Part shown: piece after piece, positions 22,271-32,000 of the stretch
Position numbering within the stretch: position 1 is the stretch's first letter
How the letters are laid out: every line of letters starts with the position of its first letter
DNA from: Lineus longissimus
Lineage: Eukaryota > Nemertea > Pilidiophora > Heteronemertea > Lineidae
Direction: 5' to 3'
Assembly (NCBI RefSeq): GCF_910592395.1
Contig: NC_088325.1
Location: forward strand, 6,663,501-6,727,500
Length of the DNA stretch: 64,000 nucleotides
Notes under the pieces: generated by a model
The model's input: only the letters and a program-made list of their open reading frames with translations
What the model was told of the DNA's origin: nothing
The model's database searches: none
Position numbers and translations under genes: made by a program

Positions 22271-23160
22271 TCAGTAAGTCAGGAATCAAGCCTAATCCTG
22301 GTAACATCGAAAAGGTGGAGAGTTGGGAGCGCCCACAATCGGCACGTCTTGACAGACGTTTTCTAGGCCTTGGCTCGCACTACCGACGCTTCGTCCAAAA
22401 CTTTTCGGAAATTGCGAGGCCATTAAGGCGGTTAACTGAATCATACGTACCCTTTGTGTGGGATAGTCAGTGTGAGGATGCTTTTGAAATTTTGAAATCA
22501 AAACTGACTACAACACCGATTCTAGGATTTCCCTGGTGGGGTGAACCCTTCAAAATGTACATTGATGCATCTGATTTTGCAGTACGGGTTGTCTTCGCGC
22601 AGGAGCAAGATGACGTGAAAAGAGTTATCGCCTACTACTGTAGTTCTCTTGGAAAAACTGAGAGAAATTGGTGTACCTATGACAAGGAGCTATGGGCCAT
22701 AGTTTATACTCGCAGATCACCGCCCGTTGTTGCATCGGAACAAGTTAAGATTGGATGCCGATGTTACTCAGAAACGGACAAGGTGGATGAATGAATTAAC
22801 AACTTGGGGTTACATCAGCATCGAGTATAGGTCCGGCGTGAAAAATTGTAACGTGGATGCGATGAGTCGTAGAACAGATACCAAGACAAGTAAAAAACTA
22901 CTGGCTCTGGCAACAGAGCTGTTCGCGCCCCATCCGAAGGATGAGAGCCCACCAGTAGTCCAGCGAGTGGTAAAGACTACATCCGTAGAACGTGTTTCGA
23001 GAATGAAACAAACGCCACCAATAATCACGGAAGAACAGATGTTAGAAAGATTCATAGAGTTCCCTACCATACAGCCTGTGACGGAAATTGCCTTACAGAC
23101 TGACGTCACCAAGTCAAACGAAGTTTGTTCCACAGCCCAGTCAGAAGCGGGATTGTCCTA
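22265..23160 (+). pseudogene. Gypsy RT end and RNase H, catalytic palm missing
   Basis: The sequence begins at the RT connection (HISKSGIKPNPGNIEKV) and continues with FLGLGSHYRRFV and RNase H (MYIDASDFA, YDKELWAIVY). A frameshift near 22715 leads to VDAMSRR and a linker. The palm with the (Y/F)xDD motif that should lie upstream is absent, consistent with a deletion of several hundred bases between 22230 and 22265. Confidence 0.8.
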
Positions 23161-23559
23161 GTTGGCTGAAGCTGAATGTGAGCAATTGCTGTCTCTGACC
23201 AAAGCAGCTAGGAAGAGGAAGAACGGAGAGATGAGGAAAATGAAAGAGAGTGCTCTGTGGGATGGCGCTTTTGCCAGCTTGGGGATAACCCAGCCTGGCA
23301 AAGTCTCTCAAAAGGACACTAAGACTAATACCACCGGCTGATCGCTTGGTCCCTGAAACAATCGATGCCGTTACGATAGGACCGCTTTCATCTGCAGCAG
23401 GCGCTGGTTTAATAAGTACCGAGCAACAAGTCGACCCTACAGTTTCGCAAGTGTATCCCTGGGTGAAGGACAACGATAGGCCAATGTGGGAGGCTGTGAA
23501 GGACCGAGGTCGGGAGTTAAAGAAATATTGACATTTATTCGATAAGCTGGAGATCCGGA

Positions 23560-23965
23560 ACGGATGTCTAGGCAGACGTTGGACACCCCCAAGCCGCGAC
23601 AAGGAGATCGTTGCACAATTCATTCCAGTGGGATTGAGACCTCAGGTGTTGGAGGAGTCTCATGCAGGACTATACGTATATACGCTGCACATTTTGGACG
23701 AAACTTGACCAAACTTCGAATGTTGATACGATTCTACTGGCCTAGAATGGATACAGATGTGGCCGAGTACTGTAACACGTGTACCACCTGTGTTGCTCGA
23801 AGGAAACCCAAGCCAGGAGTGAAAGCGCCATTGGTCAATATTGTCGCTACGTGGCCATTTAAAAAATCGTAGCAATGGACATAACTGAGTTACCCATAAC
23901 TCCATAGAAGAATCGCTATTGTTTAGTTGTCGGAGGTCATTTTACAAAATATGTAAATCTCTACG
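23560..23965 (+). pseudogene. Gypsy integrase zinc-binding domain, truncated
   Basis: The frame holds the HHCC domain end: HFGRNLTKLRMLIRFYWPRM and CNTCTTC. A TAG follows at about 23869, then a short remnant leading to the core (LVVGGHFTKYVNLYA). The DDE core is missing; within about 100 bases the sequence changes to Pro/Glu-rich text like the pol C-terminus, and the Ginger-like element begins. Confidence 0.75.
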
Positions 23966-24080
23966 CGATGCAAGGAGGAGGAGATGACGATGTGCAGCCC
24001 CCAAGATTGTAGCATGACCTGGAACCAGAAGTGGAAGTGTAGCCTGAACCAGAAGGGCTGCCAGGACCGGTATAGAAGTG

Positions 24081-24262
24081 GTCATAGTCCCCTGGAGGTA
24101 TAGTCCAGAGACTATAAGTCCTAGGGACCATAGTCCGGGGGTCATCGTGCACTAGGGACCATAGTCCGGCGGACTATCCCCACTAGGTATCATGGTCTTA
24201 GCACCAGGGATTAATGTCCGACCTGGACTATGAGCCCTGGGGTTAACGGGGGTGATAGTCCG
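24081..24262. repeat. TAGTCC/GGACTA palindromic array, left end
   Basis: Short units alternate ATAGTCC and GGACTAT with GC-rich spacers such as CCTAGGGACC. Units are roughly 30-40 bp and imperfect. It covers the left end of the Ginger-like element. Confidence 0.7.
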
Positions 24263-24363
24263 CCTTGACGCCAAGAGGAGAGAAGTTTTTCAAATGCAAT
24301 AATAAAGATGGAGGCGAATTTTCTCAATGAACAGTGTTTATTTTCAAAGAATTCACATTATAT

Positions 24364-27339
24364 CTAAACGTTGTAAACTTTAAGCTGGCATGCGTTTACG
24401 CCTACTTTGCTAGTTTTTCCTCCTTTTGATATTATGTAAGTTCCACTTTCGTTCCTTTTTTCTACTGTATATGGGCCCAGCCAAGGTTCATCCTGCTCCC
24501 CCCCCCCCTTTCTGTCTGCCCTCCTATTGTTCTTTTTAAGCACCAAAGTCCCAACTTGGAAGAACTGAAAAGATATAACCATGTATCACGTACAGAATAT
24601 CTTGATATAATGGCCATGAAATATCGACAGCCGAGCTTTGCATTACAGACATTTAAGGATGGTTAATAATTAACACTCTACAGTGCACTAATTAATGCAA
24701 AGCATAATCGCCCCTGCCCCAAGCGTCTCTTTTCTTTTTCGTACCTGTTGTACATCTTGGCGACATCGCCGCTTGTCATAGTTCTTCTTTTGACGGGTCT
24801 GGGCAGCTTTAATGTTAGCCATTGCTTTTTCTCCCACGGCGCTTCGCATTCTAGGTACCCTGGCTGTTATCTCAGTGCTGGTCGAGGGATCTGACGTCTC
24901 TATTTCCTCCATTTCTTCATCAGTGTTCTGGGCATCATCTTCGGGTTCGATTGGTTCGCTGGATGAAAGGGGAATAGTATACAGTGGTATGAATAAAAAC
25001 TGACACAGGAAAATATCTTTCTGATGTAGGTGCGTAATAAAGGAGCATTGGTAGAAGGCGTCAACAGTTTTTAAAAGTATTTCGTTAATATTACTCACCG
25101 CCCGAACATCAGATAGAATGGCTGAAATCCTGTTGACGCATGTACAGAGGTATTGTAAGCAAACACGCACTCTGGTAGAAGGTCATCCCAGTCGTTTTTA
25201 TCATCATTTTGCAGCTTCAGAATCTGTCGCTCGAGAGTTTGGTTGTGTCGTTCTGTGTAACCAAAACAGAATGCACCAATCAAACCAAGTTTCCACACCG
25301 TTTAAGTTGGCCAAGAAATTTTCAAGCGAATTCGTTATCCTTTTATTAATAAATATTCGGCATGGATGGATCATCAATTTGCAGTAGCCGTGAGATGTCG
25401 GTGCAAAGCATTCCCTATGAATTAAAACTATGTAACCTACCTGTAAGGCCATTACACTGGGGATGATAGGCAGGGGTGTGTCTGTGAGTGATTTTGAGTA
25501 TTTGTGTTATTTCCCCTACGACAGCATTATTAAATTCTCTTCCCTGATCGGACAGGAGTTTTTTGGGGAATCCAAAGCTAGAATGAGATGGAAAAGAGTA
25601 ATTTCGTTTGGAGGTCTTACATTATGCAATTCAGTTTGAAGCGGTTAATGATTCCACATCGGAGGTAGCTTGAAGGGACAAAATTAATAATGTAAAACCT
25701 ATTGGCAGGTTGAATTCTCACACTAAGAACAGTTCGTAAAGTACGCATCCGACACCGACCGCCTTCTTCGACTTCAATGGTTTGGCCTGTGCCATCTTGC
25801 TGTAATAGCACGTTACAGTGCATATGTATTTATTACCGCGCGGTGTTTCAGTGAGAGGGCCAATTAGATCAATTCCGATCTGAAATGGAAAATACATTAT
25901 CTGTCACATATCGGGTTTCATATTTAGTAGTTACAGGAATTTTCAAATCATAAATACATGTAAAGCGTCAGGTTATGATTACTTACGGATAACCAGGCTT
26001 GTGGGGTCTTGACAGGAATTGGATGAAGTGGATTACCAACATTCGGTGTCTTCTGGTTGACTCTCTGGCACCTGTCACATTCTTTAATGAATGACACTAC
26101 GTCTTCGTAGAGGGTTGGCCACCAGTAGCGCTTTTGAACTCGGGCGACAGTCTTATCACGCCCGAAGTGACCACCTATGGAGATAAGATCATTTATGGTA
26201 TTACTGTTATTGAAATGCAACCTGGTAACTTGACCTGCACGAATGACTAACACGTTTTATGATAACTCATCTATGCTGACAAATCGAATATAATCCAAAA
26301 GTGGAACTTTTTGATAGCATATATTGTTCAGCTTACAAATCAGAGCTTTCGTAGCAATCAGCTACTTCGTCAGTGACGATCTGCGCATGCGCGGATGCGT
26401 AGACTAACAAGTTGCTTTAACAAAGTTTTGAAGATGGCACTGGACCAATGCAGTCGATGCGGTCATTTAGGCACAAGAACAAAAAAAAAATAAATAGAGA
26501 CCTCTACCTGGAAAACTGAAGCCAGAGAAAAAGAAGCTACCAGTAAAAGAGTAACAAGTTTTCCGAGTAATTACCTAATTTGCCGCCGTGAAGTCCATGT
26601 AAAATGTCGTTTCTCTCATTTTCTTCGCGCTAGACCTTACGCCAGTCACCATCCTGATTTGGAGCCTCATGATCATCTGACCCCGAGGTCCCCTCAATAT
26701 CTGGTTTCGGTGTTGTAACCACTTTGTACCAAAGGCTGCCATCCTGCAACTAAAATTGACACAGTTTAGATTATCTTAGGATTTTACCTATCAGCTCGGA
26801 AATATTTCATAATGCGCGGTTTCGGTCTAATTCTCACCAAAAGAAATATCTAATTTGCGTTGATTAGGTCCAGCTACATGAAACTGCAGTTAGCAATGAT
26901 AATATGTCCTTATATCAAAGGGGTTGTTAGGGGCAATGTCCGCTGGACTATAACATCTAGGAGTGGTAGTCCATTGGACTATCTTCTCTAGTACTGGTGG
27001 TCCATGGACTGTAATTCCCCGGGGTTATAGTCCACCGGACTATAATTGCTTGAGATTATAGTCCAGCGGACCACAGTCACAAGGTAATAAAGTCCGGAGG
27101 ACAATCATCCCTACGTAAGTAATAGTTGCAATCATGATATCGGGAGAATAATATCATAGGTTTACCATGTAATTCCTGGCTGCAACTCTACGAATACTAC
27201 GTTTGTGGTTAGCGGTAGCGTCTGCGCCGTACTTCCTTTCAGTAAAGTAAAGAAACACTTCATCGGGGTCGACAGTTTGTCGGGTATTGCGAGTAGTAAT
27301 TGTTGCTGAAGGTTTCGCCATTCTTCCGACCTGGTCCAA
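24364..27339 (-). pseudogene. Ginger/GIN-type integrase, eight exons, one stop
   Basis: Minus-strand exons: 27339-27166, 26743-26575, 26174-25987, 25879-25722, 25577-25441, 25252-25099, 24958-24745 and 24564-24364. All have GT donors and AG acceptors and the phases (0,1,0,2,1,2,0) fit throughout, giving about 464 codons. Order: an N-terminal segment with KRSIRR, an HHCC zinc finger (GGHFGRDKT; CDRCQ) and a DDE core. The core has Asp in IGIDLIGP, Asp in LSDQGREF, and Glu in NGLTER 35 residues later. A basic linker and a C-terminal domain (WLGPYTVEK) follow. The only defect is a TAG at 26630-26632. An AATAAA signal lies downstream near 24340. A start at 27321 is also possible. Confidence 0.8.
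26938..27110. repeat. TAGTCC/GGACTA palindromic array, intron 1
   Basis: The same kind of units (GGACTATAAC, TAGTCCATTGGACTAT, TAGTCCACCGGACTATAAT) fill part of the first intron of the integrase gene. Confidence 0.7.
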
Positions 27340-27548
27340 TCTAACTTGCAGGCATATGAGGCAGGGTCAACCTTTGCAACGATTTTATACTAGGCAATTT
27401 GAATGTCATTACATCAATCCTCTTAGACATTTAAAAAGAAATTGGGCGCAGGCCCGCATAATTTGTTCAACTCCTGTCTGGCCCTTTGAAACAAAAATGA
27501 ATCAAATGCGACACACCCATGATATAGGAAAATATTACATAAAAAAGG

Positions 27549-27622
27549 TGGGAGCGCCCGGAGTCGAACTCGGTCCATGGTACTTATAAGAACTTCACCT
27601 TTACCACTACACCACGGAGCGG
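27549..27622 (-). other. tRNA-like sequence
   Basis: The minus strand has an A-box-like TGGTGTAGTGGTA and, about 45 bases on, a B-box-like GAGTTCGACTCC, then GGGCGCTCCCA. Total length is right for a tRNA. The 5' end does not pair with the 3' end, so no acceptor stem forms. It is more likely a tRNA pseudogene or SINE head than a working gene. Confidence 0.35.
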
Positions 27623-27706
27623 TTGAAGGTCGGCTCCTAATGTTTAACCTATTTGTTATTGCGATCATGAATGAACCATAGCGTAATAAGTATTGATTAT
27701 GAAAAG

Positions 27707-27925
27707 GACATGCGGACTATGATTTCTGTCATGGTTGTAAAAGTGTATATACATGTAGTCCGCTAGGGATTATAGTCCGTTACTTATACTATTATTATTA
27801 TAGTAATCTACTTATAGGAAGGTTATGGATAGAAGTCCGGTTAAGACCACTATCCCAAGGGACAAGGGTCCGAAGGACCCCTCTCCCTTGGGATCATGGT
27901 CCTCCGGACCATGACTCCAGGCGGA
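27707..27925. repeat. TAGTCC/GGACTA palindromic array, right end
   Basis: Units include GCGGACTATGA, TAGTCCGCTAGGGATTATAG and GGTCCTCCGGACCATGA. It covers the right end of the Ginger-like element. Confidence 0.65.
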
Positions 27926-27936
27926 CTATATCATCT

Positions 27937-28134
27937 GTCACACCGGCACTAGATGTGCCAATTCAGGATTTGCCTGTTCTTGGGCAGGAGTTACCAGAAC
28001 CAGGACCCGTCTTAATTCCTGGAGATAACCTGGATACGCCGGTGAGGACAAGATGTGGTCGTCCTATACATCGCCCAGGACACTTTCAGGATTACGTGGA
28101 GAGACTTCAACTGGGAGACCATACAGCAATGTAG
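27937..28134 (+). pseudogene. Gypsy pol C-terminus
   Basis: The frame is Pro/Glu-rich and ends with RCGRPIHRPGHFQDYV before a TAG at 28132-28134. An R-x-GR-x-x-R/K-P-P-x-x-x-x-D-Y ending is common in Gypsy polyproteins. It continues the element after the Ginger-like insertion. About 480 bases of 3' non-coding sequence follow to the LTR. Confidence 0.6.
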
Positions 28135-28613
28135 TGCAAGAGTTTGCAATGATAGACAGTGATAATTATGTGTTTCTAAGTGTGAGGATTTCAAGGATTA
28201 CTAGTAAATTCATTGTGGATATATTCTATAATGTGAGACTAAAAACTGGCAGCTGATGCCAGTTTTTTGTGTTGATCAATAGGATTGAGCGCGTCGTGAA
28301 CATGTCAGGTGTGGTCTGGATAATAGACATTTATGGTTGTGCTAGGGCGATTTTGAATCACAACTCGACCAGTGTTATCAGACTGTTCAGATATTTACTA
28401 CTGCACTTCTGCAGTTATTTGTATTTAGTAGTGTCGTGCGAGCTTGGAGACTTTTAACCTTCACCTTGTCTGTAATCGTATAGTAAGGTACAATGCATGA
28501 AGCCTATGGCAGTAGTGATTCAGTTTATGGTTACATGCAGTATACATGCAGTAGAACCTTTTGTTTGTGGTTGAGTGAAGATATGGGACACACCTTTTCT
28601 TACAGGGGACGGA

Positions 28614-28817
28614 TGTGACGGTGGTATTTTCCACCTATTTACTTAACCTCTCTAGTGAAGCTGCGCCGTGGGGATGCGCAGATGTGTGATGCAGATGTAG
28701 CGAGTTGAGTAGTCCCGCTTGTATATTCTGTTCCAATTATTTCTAATAAACGTGATGAAAAGGATCACCCTGACGTTCGTGTTGCATTGCTAGCCAGAAC
28801 ACAACACGAGTGTCACA
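28614..28817 (+). repeat. Gypsy 3' LTR
   Basis: 204 bp, TGTGACGG...GTGTCACA. It is preceded by a purine-rich ACAGGGGACGGA (polypurine-tract position) and followed by the CAAG target duplication. It has AATAAA near 28743. Confidence 0.9.
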
Positions 28818-29045
28818 CAAGCATCTCCCTCAAAATAACAAACTGTAGTAATTCTGGCCGGTGAGTTTCAAGCCAATTTTCAAAAATGAATACATGAATT
28901 CGATGATGCATGCACTTGATTGTAGAAGAGGGGACAATGGATAGCCTCGATTTAATTGGAGTTTACATAAAGTGTCGCTACAGTTTTGCCTCAAAATGCA
29001 ACACCAATATCTCTTTTTCTCAACACCAAAACCTTCTCTTTTCAG

Positions 29046-32000
29046 TTCCGCTCAACGTTCAAGTCAAGATCAGTAAGACGACTGTGAATGAACATGAATT
29101 CGTGCGGTTTGAATGTGCCACCAGCGGCGACAACCCAGGGGTCATCGAGCGGTACCAGTGGCTTTGGCTGAAGAATGGCTCCCCCGCGAAACAGGTCATC
29201 CAAGACACCGCGACCAGCACGCAGAATGGGAAGTTCTTAGAGTTCACTCGCATACCGTACGATAGGAGTGGGACATACACATGTAAGGCTTGGATCCTTG
29301 GTAGGATGGAACAGGAATCGCAATACCTGAATGTGCAATGTAAGTTTGGTTCTACATTCTTTGTCATACATGCTGAGATATTGTATTTGAAGAGGGTGAA
29401 ACATTGTGAAACATCCGTGAAGGCTTTACACAGGAGAAGAAGGAATTCACAGAGGTCCCAACAAAACTGATATTTCATATGATATTCCTTTCCATTGATT
29501 TTGAACAACTGGTATTCAGTAGCTCACCTGTCTAACCATAATCATTTGAAATTATTGCTAAATACATTGTAATTGAAGAGGGTGAAACATTGTGAAACAT
29601 CCGTGAAGGCTTTACACAGGAGAAGAAGGAATTCACAGAGGTCCCAACAAAAGACTGAAAAGTAGGAAACCTAACAGTTTTCATCAGTTTACAAAATCTT
29701 CCCCGTATGCATTGCACTGTGCATTATGCATTAATGGCCACTGAAAACTTCCTTTTCACCCACAGACTCTCCAAGAATAGACCCAGAGGCCAAAATGAAG
29801 TATGACGTGGTAGGAGAGATAGGCAAGGAGGCATCATTTGAAGTGTTCACCATCGCCAATCCGGTCCCGGACACATCTGGTTACGTCTGGTCTAAAGATG
29901 ACAACGTTCTACAGAGCTTTTCTTCAGGTTATAAATTAATTTCCTGGCCAAAGACGTATAGCAAGTTGATAATCAAAAACGTCACATCCTCCGATTATGA
30001 GAATTATACGTGTTCTGTGAAAACAAGTGGATTTCAAGCGAAGGTTTTTACATTTCGGCTTCTCAAACCAGGTTAGTTGTATCATCTGTTGTTAGTGTTT
30101 CCCCGAAGCCACCTTAAGAGTCAATTCTGAAAGGCCTTGGTTACAGAATATGAGTATGGAAAACACGTTGGGGGTTCCAGAAGAATCTCGTAGTGCGGGG
30201 CCACGTGCATCGAATAATGGGAGAGAAGGAGTTTGATGCCAATCGGCTCTGTTACAAAACTTTATTTAAACTCGACTAAAACATGAAAGATAAAACCATC
30301 ACAATTTAATGTGTAAGTGAGGTTAATGATTGGTCGAGCTATTATACAGAGAGACGTGACCTGATAGCGACCCGGGTTCCGGCAGTTGGTCTGAAATTCT
30401 GAATCAGCAGCCGAATTCTTTTCATTGTCAAGTCAACATTTAACGTCAAAGTACCCCTCAAAACCCATTACCTGAGATTATTCAAAATGTTCTGGTGAAG
30501 TTGTAGGAACTCTAAAGAATCCATTTGCGAACGCAGAAGAGGTCAATGACTATCAACATCAGAAGACGATGGCCTACAATAACATTGTATCTTAGCGTAT
30601 TATCGCATACAAATTGTCCGAAGGGCAAAATTCCTTGATTTCATCGATAAATACGCATGAAGTGCATATCAAACACCTAGATATCTATCACAGCCGTTCA
30701 TTACCCTCTCAAATGAAGCTTTAGTGTCTTAATTATACAACAAAGGACTTTATGCTCGGTATCAGCCTTAAATCTGAGTCATTCTCTAACAAAAAACATA
30801 CTGTGACATAATGGAGTTGCCATCCAATCAGCATGGGGAAAAGATCTGGCTCGATCATGATTATTGATGAATCATGTGTGGGTAAATGTACTAAGCCCAC
30901 TAATGAACACTCCCAACCGGAAGTATTAGACCGATGTCCAATTGCATGCATTTCATCGTGTTTCTGAAAAGGCATAGAAATAGGTACCACTTTTTGGGTT
31001 TCCCCCATTCATTGCGCTGGGCGAAATGATTGCGCTGAATACGGTAAGCTGAATCTAACAAAAGATGACGTGAATGTCGGTATTTTCCAACTTGAGATTA
31101 TATCTAAAAAAGCCTTAAGATAGAGTTGTGGTCGTTGCCCTGTTTACCCTTTGAGTGCAAGATGACGTTTTAGGGTTGCTATTTAAAGGGAACTGGAACT
31201 GCCGAGCGATTTATTCAACTTTTCGACTTTCACCGCCCGAGAAAGTCAAACTTCCAACTTCCTATTCGAGTTCAGATTTGTAGCTCCGCCCCCAGTGCCC
31301 GAGCATGCGCAGTTCAATTTGTTATTATTGAGAATCATGTAAGAATCACGTGAGTCATACGATCTTTCATTCATTAGTTTTCGTAGTAAATTCCATAGTA
31401 GTGACGTCACTCAATGATTGACAGCTGGGCGCCATGTTTCATTCATGCCTCGTTCTGATCACCCGATACGCGGGAAATGAAAACGAGGTCATACGAACTG
31501 GCTTGGCGGTTTCAGTTCCCGTTAAGGCTGTATAATTATGTGTCTATGCTGTCAGAAAGTGACAGTCATCACAGAAATTATCGATGACTATATTCTATAA
31601 GCACTTGTAGTTCATGATTCCAACTGAGAAATTAAAAAACCGAATCTGCACATCTATCTCATCCACCCTCTACATCCAGCAAACGCAAAGTAGTCAACAC
31701 AACTGCGGTAGCAGCACAGCGACTCTCGAATGGATCTCAGATTTCAATAGCAAATTGAACACTCAATTTCTTCAGCTGTTAGTTCACACCTGAGCTGCAA
31801 TCTCTGCGTCTTGAGGAATACCTCTGACACTTGTTATGGCTTTCTATGAATCTTTACTCTCAGCAGTGCCTTTAAATAGGATGCAAAGCTGAGATGCCCT
31901 CCCCCCCTCTCACCGCCTTAAATTGGTACACCACTTTGGGTGCTGATGGATTCGATCCAAAAAAGCCGTTCTGTATAACAATGACTTCCCATACCCTCAT

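Larger units (their letters stand above)
24083..27932 (-). mobile_element. Ginger-like element inserted in Gypsy (limits approximate)
   Basis: Between two parts of the Gypsy pol lies 3.85 kb containing an intron-rich integrase gene on the opposite strand. The left edge (about 24083) and the right edge (about 27932) are imperfect inverted repeats: both begin ATAGTCC, then (G)CCTGGAG, followed by more TAGTCC motifs. I could not find a clean 4-bp duplication. Ginger elements are cut-and-paste transposons whose integrase is related to Gypsy integrase. A domesticated GIN-type gene carried here is an alternative, but insertion into Gypsy favours a mobile element. Confidence 0.65.
9940..28817 (+). 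mobile_element. Old Gypsy LTR retrotransposon, 18.9 kb owing to nested insertions
   Basis: Two related LTRs (9940-10135 and 28614-28817) start TGTGACGG and end GTGTCACA. They are flanked by the same 4 bases, CAAG (9936-9939 and 28818-28821), a target duplication of Gypsy size. A primer-binding-type TGGCGCC follows the left LTR. Between the LTRs, in order on the + strand, lie remnants of gag, protease, RT/RNase H, integrase zinc finger and pol C-terminus. The LTRs differ at very roughly 12-15% of positions, so the insertion is old. Three elements sit inside: a MITE with a PAT-like element, a non-LTR fragment, and a Ginger-like element. Confidence 0.9.

Noticed and set aside
24364-27339. Treating the integrase exons as the missing integrase core of the Gypsy element
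   Set aside because: They lie on the opposite strand, are split by introns and include their own zinc finger and C-terminal domain.
27549-27622. Functional tRNA gene
   Set aside because: The ends do not pair into an acceptor stem and the T stem is poor, although A- and B-box-like motifs exist.
28846-28865. Match of ATTCTGGCCGG to the membrane exon as a third receptor copy
   Set aside because: Only 11 bases are shared and no frame continues.
28910-29045. Using the ATG at 28910 as the start of the receptor
   Set aside because: The 45 residues before the Ig1 acceptor are not a signal peptide and are separated from the Ig frame by a strong TTTTCAG acceptor, so they read as intron.
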